Assembly (NCBI GenBank): GCA_017561825.1
Contig: JAFZBK010000049.1
Span: 31,752-95,751 of the forward strand
Reading direction: 5' to 3'
Origin: Prevotella sp.
Lineage (GTDB): Bacteria > Bacteroidota > Bacteroidia > Bacteroidales > Bacteroidaceae
DNA length: 64,000 nt
The notes beneath the pieces are model-generated. The model searched no databases and had not been told where the DNA came from. It was given only the letters and a program-made list of their open reading frames with translations. Positions 8,537 through 16,837 of the stretch are shown here, piece after piece. The number at the start of each line of letters is the position of its first letter. The stretch's first letter is position 1. Position numbers and translations under genes: made by a program.

Positions 8537-10020
8537 AAAGAAGGGTTTTAACCAAACTAGTATCACTAGTATTGCTAGTACCACTAGTGCAACTAGCTCT
8601 GTTAGGTTGTGTCAGCAGCCCGGATAATCCTGTAAAGGTAAATGCGCTGCCTGAAATCTATCCTGATTATATCGGTGTGACCATTCCTGCTGGTATCGCT
8701 CCGCTTGACTTCAACTTTGTCGATGAGGATATCGATGGCATGGATGTGGTGGTTAAGGGTAGCAAAGGCGGAGAGATTCATGCCAATGGTGCGTGGGCTG
8801 ATTTCAATATAGACGACTGGCATGCGCTGACTGAACAGAATGCCGGAGGTGAACTGACATTCACGGTATGTGTCAAGAAAGACGGTCAGTGGAAGCAATA
8901 TCAGGACTTTAAGATATACGTGAGTCAGTACCGTCTTGATGAGTATGGTGTTACTTACCGTCGTATCGCTCCAGGCTATGAGGTGGGTGGTGATATCGGT
9001 ATTTATCAGCGAGATATCCATAGCTTCAAGGAGTCGGTTATCTTGGCAGAGAATATTGTTCCAGGACAATGTATGAACTGTCATGTGGCCAACCGCGCCA
9101 ATCCCAACACGTTTAACATGCAACTACGAGGCTCAAGTGGCGGAACGTTAATATACAAGGATGGTAAGCAGTCGTATCTGACAACCAAGACTGACAGTAC
9201 GGTTGCCAATACCAGCTATTCGTATTGGCATCCTGATGGCGACTATTGCGCCTTCTCTACCAATTCCATCCACCAGAGTTTCTTTGTGGGCACAGGTCAG
9301 CGCATCGAGGTGTATGATACGTTCAGTAATGTGCTTGTCTTGGATACGAGAACCAACGAGCTTGTTCTTTGTCCGCTGTTGCAGACTGATGATTGGGAGA
9401 CCTATCCTGCTTTCTCTGCCGATGGGAAGACACTGTTCTATTGTACGGCCAAGCCTTTCAGGGTGCCCGCCGAATGGGACAAGGTGAAGTACAGTCTGTG
9501 CAAGATCTCGTTTGATGCCAAGACAGGTACTTATGGCACTCAGGTTGATACGTTGCTGAATGCCCGTGAGTTGGATAAGAGCTTTACGTATCCACGACCG
9601 TCGTACGATGGCAAGTGGCTGATGTATAATGTCACGAACTGCGGTAATTTCCCAGTGAATCATCCCGAGGCAGACCTTTGGCTGATGAATCTGAAAACGG
9701 GGGAGACGCATCCTTTGACGGAGGCGAACAGTGATGATACGGAGAGTTACCATAGCTGGAGCCTAAACAGTCGTTGGTTCGTGTTCTCCAGTCGTAGGGA
9801 GAATGGCGTCTATAGCATGCCGTATATTGCCTTCATAGACGAGAACGGTCGTGCCGGCAAGCCTTTTCTACTACCTCAGCGCAACCCGAGGAAATACTAT
9901 CTGGAAGAGATGGATTCCTATAACAGCATCGATTTCACTGAGAGTAAGGTAAGGTTTGATGCCCATGAGACCTATCGAAAAGTGTTTGACAATCAAAGAA
10001 TACAAGTAACAATAAGATAA
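8533..10020 (+). CDS. Propeller lipoprotein with single CxNCH haem-c-like motif, copy 1
   Basis: Protein of 495 aa with a lipoprotein signal (LALLGC, Cys26). An N-terminal beta domain carries the family motif YPDYIGVTIPAGIAPLDF. A CMNCH motif follows at residues 180-184 and fits covalent haem-c attachment. The C-terminal half has TolB/PD40-like blades (AFSTN, FSADGKTLFYC, WSLNSRWFVFSSRRENG). The exported location suits cytochrome c maturation in the periplasm, but only one CxxCH is present and the distal ligand is unclear. Codons 9-22, inside the signal peptide, are built from a 9-bp CTAG repeat. Zinc or disulfide use of the two Cys remains possible. Confidence 0.85.
   Translation: MKRRVLTKLVSLVLLVPLVQLALLGCVSSPDNPVKVNALPEIYPDYIGVTIPAGIAPLDFNFVDEDIDGMDVVVKGSKGGEIHANGAWADFNIDDWHALTEQNAGGELTFTVCVKKDGQWKQYQDFKIYVSQYRLDEYGVTYRRIAPGYEVGGDIGIYQRDIHSFKESVILAENIVPGQCMNCHVANRANPNTFNMQLRGSSGGTLIYKDGKQSYLTTKTDSTVANTSYSYWHPDGDYCAFSTNSIHQSFFVGTGQRIEVYDTFSNVLVLDTRTNELVLCPLLQTDDWETYPAFSADGKTLFYCTAKPFRVPAEWDKVKYSLCKISFDAKTGTYGTQVDTLLNARELDKSFTYPRPSYDGKWLMYNVTNCGNFPVNHPEADLWLMNLKTGETHPLTEANSDDTESYHSWSLNSRWFVFSSRRENGVYSMPYIAFIDENGRAGKPFLLPQRNPRKYYLEEMDSYNSIDFTESKVRFDAHETYRKVFDNQRIQVTIR
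8557..8596. repeat. 9-bp-periodic CTAG array inside the signal-peptide coding region
   Basis: CTAG occurs at 8557, 8566, 8575, 8584 and 8593, exactly 9 bp apart, within ACTAGTNNN units. In this frame the array encodes repeated Leu-Val, which is compatible with a signal peptide core. Confidence 0.95.
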
Positions 10021-10022
10021 CA

Positions 10023-10688
10023 ATGAAAAAGATTCTATTATGTTTCACGACCGTGGCAGCTGCAATGATGATGTTCGGTTGCCAGTCGTCAGGTGATGGT
10101 ATGTGCCATATCACCGGTGTGGTGAAAGGCGAGCAGTACGAGGGCAAGCGTATCTTCCTTGTACCCATGAACGGTCCTAAGACCACGGAGTATGTGGATT
10201 CCATGGAAATAACCAATGGGATGTTCTCCTTCAAAAAAGACTTCAGCAAGGATACCATACAGATGTATCAGATTTTGATGGACTATCACTATCGTATGGG
10301 CTTACAGCCTTTGTTGTTGGTGGGTGAACCCGGAGAGGTAAAGGTGGTGATTGATAGTGTGAGCAGCGCAGGCGGAACACCGCAGAACGACTCGCTGCAG
10401 CAGTGGAAGATACGTACAGAGATGCATAACCTGCAACTGGCAAAGATGCGCAGGAATGTCGAAGAACTCAAACAAAAGGGTGATACGGTGCAGGCGAAGT
10501 ATATTGATCAGCGGGCAGACAGCTTCCATCTGGTCTATAAGAACTACACCCGTCAGTTGGCGAAGAACATGAAGAAGGGTGTTCTCCATGATTTCCTGAA
10601 GCAGCGTTTCCCCTTGACCTATAAGCGTAAGTATCCCGACGGACGAGTTGTCACGTTCAACGCAGATACGAATGAAGAGATAAAATGA
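10023..10688 (+). CDS. Lipoprotein with DUF4369-like N-terminal domain and no thioredoxin domain
   Basis: Protein of 221 aa with a lipobox (MMMFGC). Residues 25-120 resemble the DUF4369 domain that usually precedes a thioredoxin/AhpC fold in Bacteroidota disulfide reductases (CHITGVVKG, GKRIFLVPM, YVDSMEITNGMFSFKK, LLLVGEPGEVKVVID). The rest is a charged helical tail (residues 130-221), and no CxxC thioredoxin is present. It starts 2 bp after copy 1 of the CxNCH lipoprotein and ends 21 bp before the second membrane protein, so it is part of the same operon. Its role there is unknown. The DUF4369 assignment rests on pattern memory. Confidence 0.75.
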   Translation: MKKILLCFTTVAAAMMMFGCQSSGDGMCHITGVVKGEQYEGKRIFLVPMNGPKTTEYVDSMEITNGMFSFKKDFSKDTIQMYQILMDYHYRMGLQPLLLVGEPGEVKVVIDSVSSAGGTPQNDSLQQWKIRTEMHNLQLAKMRRNVEELKQKGDTVQAKYIDQRADSFHLVYKNYTRQLAKNMKKGVLHDFLKQRFPLTYKRKYPDGRVVTFNADTNEEIK

Positions 10689-10709
10689 GGTTATAAGTAA
10701 AAGTGAAAC

Positions 10710-12464
10710 GTGAATAATAAGCTGTCGCTTTATAAGCATTCCTATTGGTTGCTGACCTTGGTGTTTGGCATAGCGGTGTTTCTCTTTTGGAGATTCCGCT
10801 ATCCGTTTGCGCTGACCTATCAGGAGCAGTTGCAACTGTTCTTGTTTGACGGCGATTACTTCTGTAGTCGTATGGCCGAACCTGGGGGCTTTGCTAGGTA
10901 TATTGCTGAGTTCTTGGTGCAGTTCTATAATGGTGTCACCATCGGTGCCCTGATCCTGGCTGTGCTCTTCATGCTCATCCAACGCCTCACCTGGCGAGTG
11001 ATGAACTCTCACCTCTCACTTCTCACCTCTCACTTCTATCCATTGAGCTTCCTCCCCGCCCTGATGCTGTGGTTTGCCATGGGCGATGAGAGCGTGATGC
11101 TGACGTATGCGGTGGCTTTGATCTTGGCGCTAGCTGCAGCTTTAGGCTTAGCAAAACTAGTTAAACTAGTAAAATTAGAACAACTAGGTAAACTAGCTAT
11201 CTTAGCCAAACTAGGCTTTTTTTTAGTGCCTATTCCTTTGCTCTATTGGCTCATCGGTCCTATGGTGCTGTTGGTGGCTGCATTGATGCTACCTTTAATA
11301 GTGGCGGCAGTGGAAGTTATCTATGCCTTGCAACTGATCTTACTGAGCGCATACTATCTGCCTTTCCCGAAGTCAAGAGTGGTGTTGGGCATCAGTTATT
11401 ACCGTTTCCCAGAGGTGCTGCCCTACATACTGATGGCGATTCCCGTTGTTATCATCCTGCTTGTTTGGCTTTGCAGGAAGTTCCATACGGTTCTTGAGAA
11501 GCAGAAAAAGTGGTTATATGTGGCAGAACTCGTCGTGTTGACGTTAGCTGCTGTACTGATCATCCCTCGCGGCTATGACGCCAAGAAATATGAGCTGATA
11601 GAATACGACTATCTGGTACGTACCAATCAGTGGAATACCATCATCGCCAAGGCTGAGAAACAAATGCCCGACCTGCCGATGAGTGTGAGTGCTACGAATT
11701 TGGCGCTGGGTATGACGAACCAGTTAGGGGAGCGGGCGTTCGACTTCTATCAGCGTGGCTCAGAAGGTTTGCTACCGAAGTTCGAGCGGAACTTCGCCAC
11801 GGCACAGCTGACGGGTGAGATCTATTTCAACTTAGGACTGATAAATACGGCCCAACGCTTTGCCTTTGAGGCCATGGAGGCAATACCTAATTATAATAAG
11901 AGTGCCCGTGTGGTGAAACGTCTGGCAGAAACGAATCTTATCAACGGTCAGTACAAGGTGGCCGAGAAATACCTGAAGATGCTGGAGAAGACAGTTTTCT
12001 ACCGACCGTGGGCAAAGCGTACCTTGGCGATGCTGGGTGATGAGAAACAGATCAATAGTCATCCGCTCTATGGCACTTTGCGCCAGTATCGTCTGCAGGA
12101 GGACTTCCTTTTCAGCGAGCAGGAACTCGACAAGATATGCGGCAGGTTGTTTGTTCAAAACTCACAGAACCAGATGGCAGCACAGTATCTGCTGCTGATG
12201 CCCCTGCTTGACAGGGATATCCCTCGCTTTATGTCGTATGTCCCAGTGGTGCAGGAAAAGGCTCAATATAATCCGCGCAGCTGTCAGGAGGCCCTGTCCT
12301 TTGCGTTCATGCAGCAACGTCAGCAACCGCCTCGCGGACTTATCAGTGATATGATCCTGCAGAAGATGAATGATTTCAGCAGGATATACAGCAACAACAA
12401 GCAATCGCCTGAACTGGCAAGATTCAAGAATACAGTGTGGTACTATTTAACGGTAGGAAAATGA
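10710..12464 (+). CDS. Polytopic membrane protein with TPR-like C-terminal half (probable DUF6057 family), copy 2
   Basis: Protein of 584 aa starting at GTG 10710; an in-frame stop lies two codons upstream, so no earlier start exists. It shares with copy 1 the N-terminal YQEQLQLFLFDGDYF and PGGFARYIAEFLVQFYN, and the helical C-terminal half (NLINGQYKVAEKYLKML, FLFSEQELDKICGRLFVQN). It is longer because the membrane half has extra segments to about residue 290. Two low-complexity inserts lie in that half: a 7-bp CTCACYT array (residues about 100-108) and a 9-bp CTAG array (residues 150-168, a LVKLVKL-type stretch). Its stop overlaps the next gene by 4 bp. Confidence 0.85.
   Translation: MNNKLSLYKHSYWLLTLVFGIAVFLFWRFRYPFALTYQEQLQLFLFDGDYFCSRMAEPGGFARYIAEFLVQFYNGVTIGALILAVLFMLIQRLTWRVMNSHLSLLTSHFYPLSFLPALMLWFAMGDESVMLTYAVALILALAAALGLAKLVKLVKLEQLGKLAILAKLGFFLVPIPLLYWLIGPMVLLVAALMLPLIVAAVEVIYALQLILLSAYYLPFPKSRVVLGISYYRFPEVLPYILMAIPVVIILLVWLCRKFHTVLEKQKKWLYVAELVVLTLAAVLIIPRGYDAKKYELIEYDYLVRTNQWNTIIAKAEKQMPDLPMSVSATNLALGMTNQLGERAFDFYQRGSEGLLPKFERNFATAQLTGEIYFNLGLINTAQRFAFEAMEAIPNYNKSARVVKRLAETNLINGQYKVAEKYLKMLEKTVFYRPWAKRTLAMLGDEKQINSHPLYGTLRQYRLQEDFLFSEQELDKICGRLFVQNSQNQMAAQYLLLMPLLDRDIPRFMSYVPVVQEKAQYNPRSCQEALSFAFMQQRQQPPRGLISDMILQKMNDFSRIYSNNKQSPELARFKNTVWYYLTVGK
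11008..11035. repeat. 7-bp-periodic CTCACYT array inside a coding region
   Basis: CTCAC at 11008, 11015, 11022 and 11029, exactly 7 bp apart, within the membrane half of copy 2. A sister array of the same unit lies in the intergenic region at 63368. Confidence 0.9.
11157..11214. repeat. 9-bp-periodic CTAG array inside a coding region
   Basis: CTAG (or TTAG at 11175 and 11202) occurs at 11157, 11166, 11175, 11184, 11193, 11202 and 11211: seven units with a strict 9-bp period. It encodes an extra Leu/Lys-rich membrane-proximal stretch. Confidence 0.95.
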
Positions 12465-13939
12465 GGAAGGTTCGAGAGATACAGTTTTTGCTAGTTTTAC
12501 TAGTATCACTAGTATTACTAGGTTGCACCAGTCAGGTGCAAAACCCTATCAAGGTGGATCAGTTGCCTAAGATCTTCCCTGATTACATCGGTGTAACCAT
12601 TCCTGCCGAGATTGCACCGCTGAACTTCAACAGCATAGATGAGGATATCGATGTCATGGATGTGGTGGTAAAAGGCTCCAAGGGGGGCGAACTACACGTC
12701 CAAGGCGATGTGGCTGATTTCGATATCGACGACTGGCATGCGCTTACCCAGCGGAATAAGGGCGGTCAGCTGACCTTCACCGTCTGCATCCGGAAGGAAG
12801 GACAGTGGACGCAATACAAGGATTTTGTGGTGATGGTCAGTGAATATGCCCTTGATGAATGGGGACTCACCTACCGTCGTATAGCCCCGGGCTATGAGGT
12901 GTTCAGTAAGATGGGACTCTATCAGCGCGACCTGTCTAACTTCAATGAGTATCCTATCATTGAGAATACACAGGTGCCGGGTATGTGTGTCAACTGTCAT
13001 GCTGCTCATCAGACCGATCCTCAGCAGTTCGTCTTCCACGTTCGTGGCGGTCATGGTGCCACGATGTTCCAGATCAACGGTCTGCGTGAGTGGCTGAAAG
13101 CTGGTAATGACCAGTTAGGTGGCTCGATGGTCTATCCCTATTGGCATCCCAGCGGGAAGTATTGCGCGTTCTCTACCAACCAGACTCGTCAGGGTTTCCA
13201 TGTGGCTCCTAATGAACGCATCGAGGTGTTTGATTTGTCATCAGACGTGTTTGTATATAACCCTGCCACACATGAGATCCTGACGGATACTCTCTTGCGG
13301 ACCAAGGATTGGAGCGAGAACGTTCCTGTGTTCTCTCCTGACGGTCGTACGTTGTATTATATGACTTGTAAGCAACAGGATTATCCTGCTCATTATAAGG
13401 ATGAGAAGTATAATCTTTGTAAGATCGACTTCGATCCGGAAACGGGAACGTTCGGCGAGAAGGTGGATACGATCTTCAATGCGGTGGCCATGGGGAAAAG
13501 TTTGACATGGCCCCGTCCTTCCTATGATGGGAAGTATATCCTTTTCACACTGATGGATTACGGCTACTTCTCCATCTGGCATGAAGAGAGCGACCAGTGG
13601 TTGCTCGACTTGCAAACAGGGGAGGCTCGGGAACTGAAGGAGATCAACAGTCCGAAGGCTGACAGTTATCATAACTGGAACCTGAACTCGCATTGGATTG
13701 TCTTTACCAGTAGGAGAGGGGATGGATATTACAGTCGTCTTTACTTGGCGAGTGTTGATGAACAAGGGCGTTTCTCAAAGCCGTTCCTCCTGCCACAACG
13801 TCATCCCAAAGCGTATGATGAGGAGAGTATCTATTCCTTTAATACTCCCGACTTCACCAAGACGAAGGTGGACTTCAATGCTTATCAGGCGGGTAAGGAG
13901 ATTGTATCCGACCAGCGAGTGGAAACAAAAGTGAAATGA
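12461..13939 (+). CDS. Propeller lipoprotein with single CxNCH haem-c-like motif, copy 2
   Basis: I start at ATG 12461, which overlaps the preceding stop as ATGA and gives a lipoprotein signal with Cys22 (LVLLGC). The 492 aa product is collinear with copy 1: FPDYIGVTIPAEIAPLNF, DDWHALTQ, YRRIAPGYEV, then CVNCH at residues 176-180, and propeller blades (HPSGKYCAFSTN, FSPDGRTLYYM, WNLNSHWIVFTSRRGDG). It is therefore an exported outer-membrane or periplasmic lipoprotein with a possible haem-c site. A CTAG array again builds the signal-peptide core. The gene ends at a convergent hairpin shared with copy 3. Confidence 0.85.
   Translation: MRKVREIQFLLVLLVSLVLLGCTSQVQNPIKVDQLPKIFPDYIGVTIPAEIAPLNFNSIDEDIDVMDVVVKGSKGGELHVQGDVADFDIDDWHALTQRNKGGQLTFTVCIRKEGQWTQYKDFVVMVSEYALDEWGLTYRRIAPGYEVFSKMGLYQRDLSNFNEYPIIENTQVPGMCVNCHAAHQTDPQQFVFHVRGGHGATMFQINGLREWLKAGNDQLGGSMVYPYWHPSGKYCAFSTNQTRQGFHVAPNERIEVFDLSSDVFVYNPATHEILTDTLLRTKDWSENVPVFSPDGRTLYYMTCKQQDYPAHYKDEKYNLCKIDFDPETGTFGEKVDTIFNAVAMGKSLTWPRPSYDGKYILFTLMDYGYFSIWHEESDQWLLDLQTGEARELKEINSPKADSYHNWNLNSHWIVFTSRRGDGYYSRLYLASVDEQGRFSKPFLLPQRHPKAYDEESIYSFNTPDFTKTKVDFNAYQAGKEIVSDQRVETKVK
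12491..12521. repeat. 9-bp-periodic CTAG array inside the signal-peptide coding region
   Basis: CTAG at 12491, 12500, 12509 and 12518, 9 bp apart, at the position equivalent to the array in copy 1. Confidence 0.95.
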
Positions 13940-13941
13940 TG

Positions 13942-13963
13942 ATGGCGGCCAATGGGCCGCCAT
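13942..13963. terminator. Bidirectional hairpin between convergent lipoprotein genes
   Basis: ATGGCGGCC (13942-13950) pairs perfectly with GGCCGCCAT (13955-13963) in the 26 bp between two convergent stops. The T tracts are weak on both sides. Confidence 0.7.
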
Positions 13964-13965
13964 TG

Positions 13966-15414
13966 TTATTTGAAAGGTATTGCTTCCTGCTTCATTACTT
14001 TCGCTACATCGTTCGCATCGAAGGGAACCTTTCCCTTTCCTAATTCCGGGGCATTGAACGATTTCAGGTTGTTATCGTAGAACGTTGGATGTTTCTGTGG
14101 CAGACAGAAGGGTTTGTGCGCCTTGCCGTTCTTGTCGATATAGCAGAAATAGGGTTTTCCATATAATCCGTCATCACGCTTGGAGGCAAACACGAACCAA
14201 CGACTGTTACTGCTCCATGAATGATAGGTGTCGCTCTTCTCGCTGTTTACGATGGCAAGGGTGTCAATAGCGCCTGTCTGCAAATCCATCATTTGCAGAT
14301 CTGCCTCAGGATGCCAGATGGGGAAGGTACCGTAGTCGGCCACCGTATAAAGCAGATATCTTCCGTCAGGACTGATTCGCGGATGACAGACGGACTGTTT
14401 GGTATGCTGTTGTGACACATCAGCTAACTGAATGACTTCTTCAATCTCTGTGCCGATAGTGCCTGTCTGCTCGTCAAAGGGAATCCTTACAAGACAGTAT
14501 TGCAGTTTCTGAATGTCTTGTGGCAGACTCACTGTATCGGCACTACAATAATAGATGTACTTGCCATCGGGCGAGAAGGTGGGGAAGGTCTCGAACTTCA
14601 GACTGTCACACAACAAAGGTGAAGAGATGATCCGATGCTCCTGCATGTCGGCTACATAGACATTTGATGTGGCATCATAGACCTCCAATCGCTTGCTGGC
14701 AACACTATGGAAGGCAGGGATAATCTTCTGGGTGGAGTAGGTGATGTACCGTCCACTAGGACTGAAACAGAAATAGACACTGCCAGGGATGTTGAGTTTA
14801 CTGAGCGTGCCGTTCTGGTTCAGGATGGCACCGCCTCCGTCACCTCTGACATACATCATCGACAACTGCGGATCTTGATGGGCAAAGGTATGACAGTTCA
14901 TGCAGCGGTTCCCTAACTGCTCATAATGACCGATGGCATTGACGTTGAAGTTCTCCACACAACGCTGCTGGATCTGCAGTCGGTTGAAGATCTCGTAGTC
15001 GGGCTCGATAAGACGGTAGGTGAGATAAGGATCGATCTTGTCCTTGACAATGGTCCAGGTGAACGGTTTGTATTCAATCCATTGATCGTTGATGAGTGCT
15101 GTCACCGATACTGTCAGTTCCTTACCAGCGTTCTTTTCCATCAGTTCTTTCCATTCGCTCATATCGAACGTTACCTCATTACCTTTGGCATTGATGGTGA
15201 TATCTCCTGTCTGAACCTGAATGGCTTCGCATTCTGCACGAAGCAGGAAGTTCAGCGGAGCGATGTTCTCTGGGATGGTGACATCGCAATAATCAGGATA
15301 GATAGGAGGCAGCTCATCGCTCTGCTGCACATCCCTTGGGGTGGGGGTGCAGGATGCGAAAGTTGCTAATACAACAAGCATCACTAGTTTGATATATTCA
15401 TTGAGCTTTCTCAT
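13966..15414 (-). CDS. Propeller lipoprotein with single CxNCH haem-c-like motif, copy 3
   Basis: Protein of 482 aa with a lipoprotein signal (MRKLNEYIKLVMLVVLATFASC). It shares YPDYCDVTIPENIAPLNF with the other two copies, then has CMNCH at residues 171-175 and propeller blades (FSPSGRYITYST, FSPDGKYIYYCS, ISPDGRYLLYTV, WSSNSRWFVFASKRDDG). Its ATG overlaps the stop of the upstream membrane protein by 4 bp, exactly as in the other pairs. It is more divergent than copies 1 and 2 are from each other and lies on the opposite strand, so it is not a fresh tandem copy. Confidence 0.85.
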   Translation of the reverse strand: MRKLNEYIKLVMLVVLATFASCTPTPRDVQQSDELPPIYPDYCDVTIPENIAPLNFLLRAECEAIQVQTGDITINAKGNEVTFDMSEWKELMEKNAGKELTVSVTALINDQWIEYKPFTWTIVKDKIDPYLTYRLIEPDYEIFNRLQIQQRCVENFNVNAIGHYEQLGNRCMNCHTFAHQDPQLSMMYVRGDGGGAILNQNGTLSKLNIPGSVYFCFSPSGRYITYSTQKIIPAFHSVASKRLEVYDATSNVYVADMQEHRIISSPLLCDSLKFETFPTFSPDGKYIYYCSADTVSLPQDIQKLQYCLVRIPFDEQTGTIGTEIEEVIQLADVSQQHTKQSVCHPRISPDGRYLLYTVADYGTFPIWHPEADLQMMDLQTGAIDTLAIVNSEKSDTYHSWSSNSRWFVFASKRDDGLYGKPYFCYIDKNGKAHKPFCLPQKHPTFYDNNLKSFNAPELGKGKVPFDANDVAKVMKQEAIPFK

Positions 15415-16814
15415 ACCTTAGGCGCATTTGATTTGTCAAAGTAATACCAGTAGGAGCCTTTGAAGCGGGGATGACCTCGTTGGTTGTTGTACTCAACGAA
15501 ACGATGCATCACCTCTTTGTTCACAATGTATCTCTCCCATTCTTCTTGCGGGGCATTGGTACCGGCCAGCCAGATGCATAGTGCTTCTTGGTAGAGTGTC
15601 TTCAGACGTGGCTTTCCTGTATTGATGCAGTAGCGGTCGTAATCGCGCTTGAAGTTTTCGATATCTTTCAGGAGCAGGTTACTGCAGAGGATATAGTCTA
15701 AGGCGATGATGTTGTCGGGATGACTGTCCAACAACTGCATCATCAGGAAATGGGCATTGTCTGAAACCGTGATGGTGTCGTGATGGTTGATGAACTTGGT
15801 CTTCTCCTCATACAGCTGCTTGCTGTTCTTCCTAATGTTTTTTGCCCAAGAACGATAGACCCATGTCTTGTCGAGGATTCGCAGGTACTTGTTGGCGGCC
15901 AGGGTGTCCTGACTAACGATGTTGCATTCGGCCAATCGTCTGATCATACGCACATTCCTGTTCTGTGGAGAGAATACGTTCGACATCATGGCTGCACGCT
16001 CCGTGAAGGTCATGTCACCCAATACCCAATACAGCTCATTCATATTCTTGATGGTGAGCATGGGTGTCTCAGGACCGATTTGATAGAAGGTGCCGAGTTC
16101 GTTGTTACTGAATCGCATCAGGTAGTCGGGCAGTTGTCCTTGCCGAGCACGTACCAGGTTATAGAAGAACTTCATCTCTTGGGTAGGGTTCTTGTCGTTC
16201 TCTACCATGTCAATGACTTTCTGGTAATGACCGAAATAGTATTCATTATCCACAGCGAACTGCTTTTCCAAGAAGAAGTCGGGGACTCTCAGTTTTCCCC
16301 ATTGAGGAAGTCCGAACAGCCAGTAGCCGATGACTGCGGCGAGGATGATAACAATCCCGTTCAGCCATTTCTTCTTTCCCCACAGCCATGTGGCGCCATA
16401 CAGCGTGATAAGAAGACCGGCTGCTGAGATAATGTTCCACAGCCGGTAGCTGTGATGAAAGCTGAAAACGGCACCTAAGGTCATGAGTAGGATGGCAATC
16501 ACAAATGTCCAAATCCTTTTCATGCCACAGCGTTCAAGTAATCTGCGCGCCGCATCTCCCAATATCAGTAAGGCCAAAGTGAGGATGATGGCTCCCAGAT
16601 ACAGGTAATAATATAACTGTGTAAGGAAGTCACCAATGAGTCTGGCCAGCCATCCGCAAGGGGCTAAATACTGACAGATATGCTCCCGAGAGAGTAGGAA
16701 GATCTGGTTCTGCTCCTGGTAAAAGAAATGGTAGGAATAGTAAAACTGGAAGAAAGCCCAGCATACTACTCCCCAAATGATTACTAATACAAATGGACCA
16801 TATTTCTTTACCAT
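15411..16814 (-). CDS. Polytopic membrane protein with helical C-terminal half (probable DUF6057 family), copy 3
   Basis: Protein of 467 aa with the family N-terminus (FFQFYYSYHFFYQEQNQIFLL, then LARLIGDFLTQLYYYLYLG), about five to six membrane segments to residue 175, and a helical soluble half (RRLAECNIVSQDTLAANKYLRILDKTWVYRSWA). It starts only 23 bp after the argF' stop, with no TAnnTTTG box in the gap, so transcription probably reads in from the arginine/proline operon. It is coupled by ATGA to the CxNCH lipoprotein gene. Function unknown. Confidence 0.85.
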   Translation of the reverse strand: MVKKYGPFVLVIIWGVVCWAFFQFYYSYHFFYQEQNQIFLLSREHICQYLAPCGWLARLIGDFLTQLYYYLYLGAIILTLALLILGDAARRLLERCGMKRIWTFVIAILLMTLGAVFSFHHSYRLWNIISAAGLLITLYGATWLWGKKKWLNGIVIILAAVIGYWLFGLPQWGKLRVPDFFLEKQFAVDNEYYFGHYQKVIDMVENDKNPTQEMKFFYNLVRARQGQLPDYLMRFSNNELGTFYQIGPETPMLTIKNMNELYWVLGDMTFTERAAMMSNVFSPQNRNVRMIRRLAECNIVSQDTLAANKYLRILDKTWVYRSWAKNIRKNSKQLYEEKTKFINHHDTITVSDNAHFLMMQLLDSHPDNIIALDYILCSNLLLKDIENFKRDYDRYCINTGKPRLKTLYQEALCIWLAGTNAPQEEWERYIVNKEVMHRFVEYNNQRGHPRFKGSYWYYFDKSNAPKV

Positions 16815-16837
16815 TTCCTCCTATATAATATAGGGTA

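Noticed and set aside
12437-12460. Start at 12437 for the second CxNCH lipoprotein
   Set aside because: ATG 12461 forms the same ATGA overlap as the other two pairs and gives a normal lipoprotein signal.
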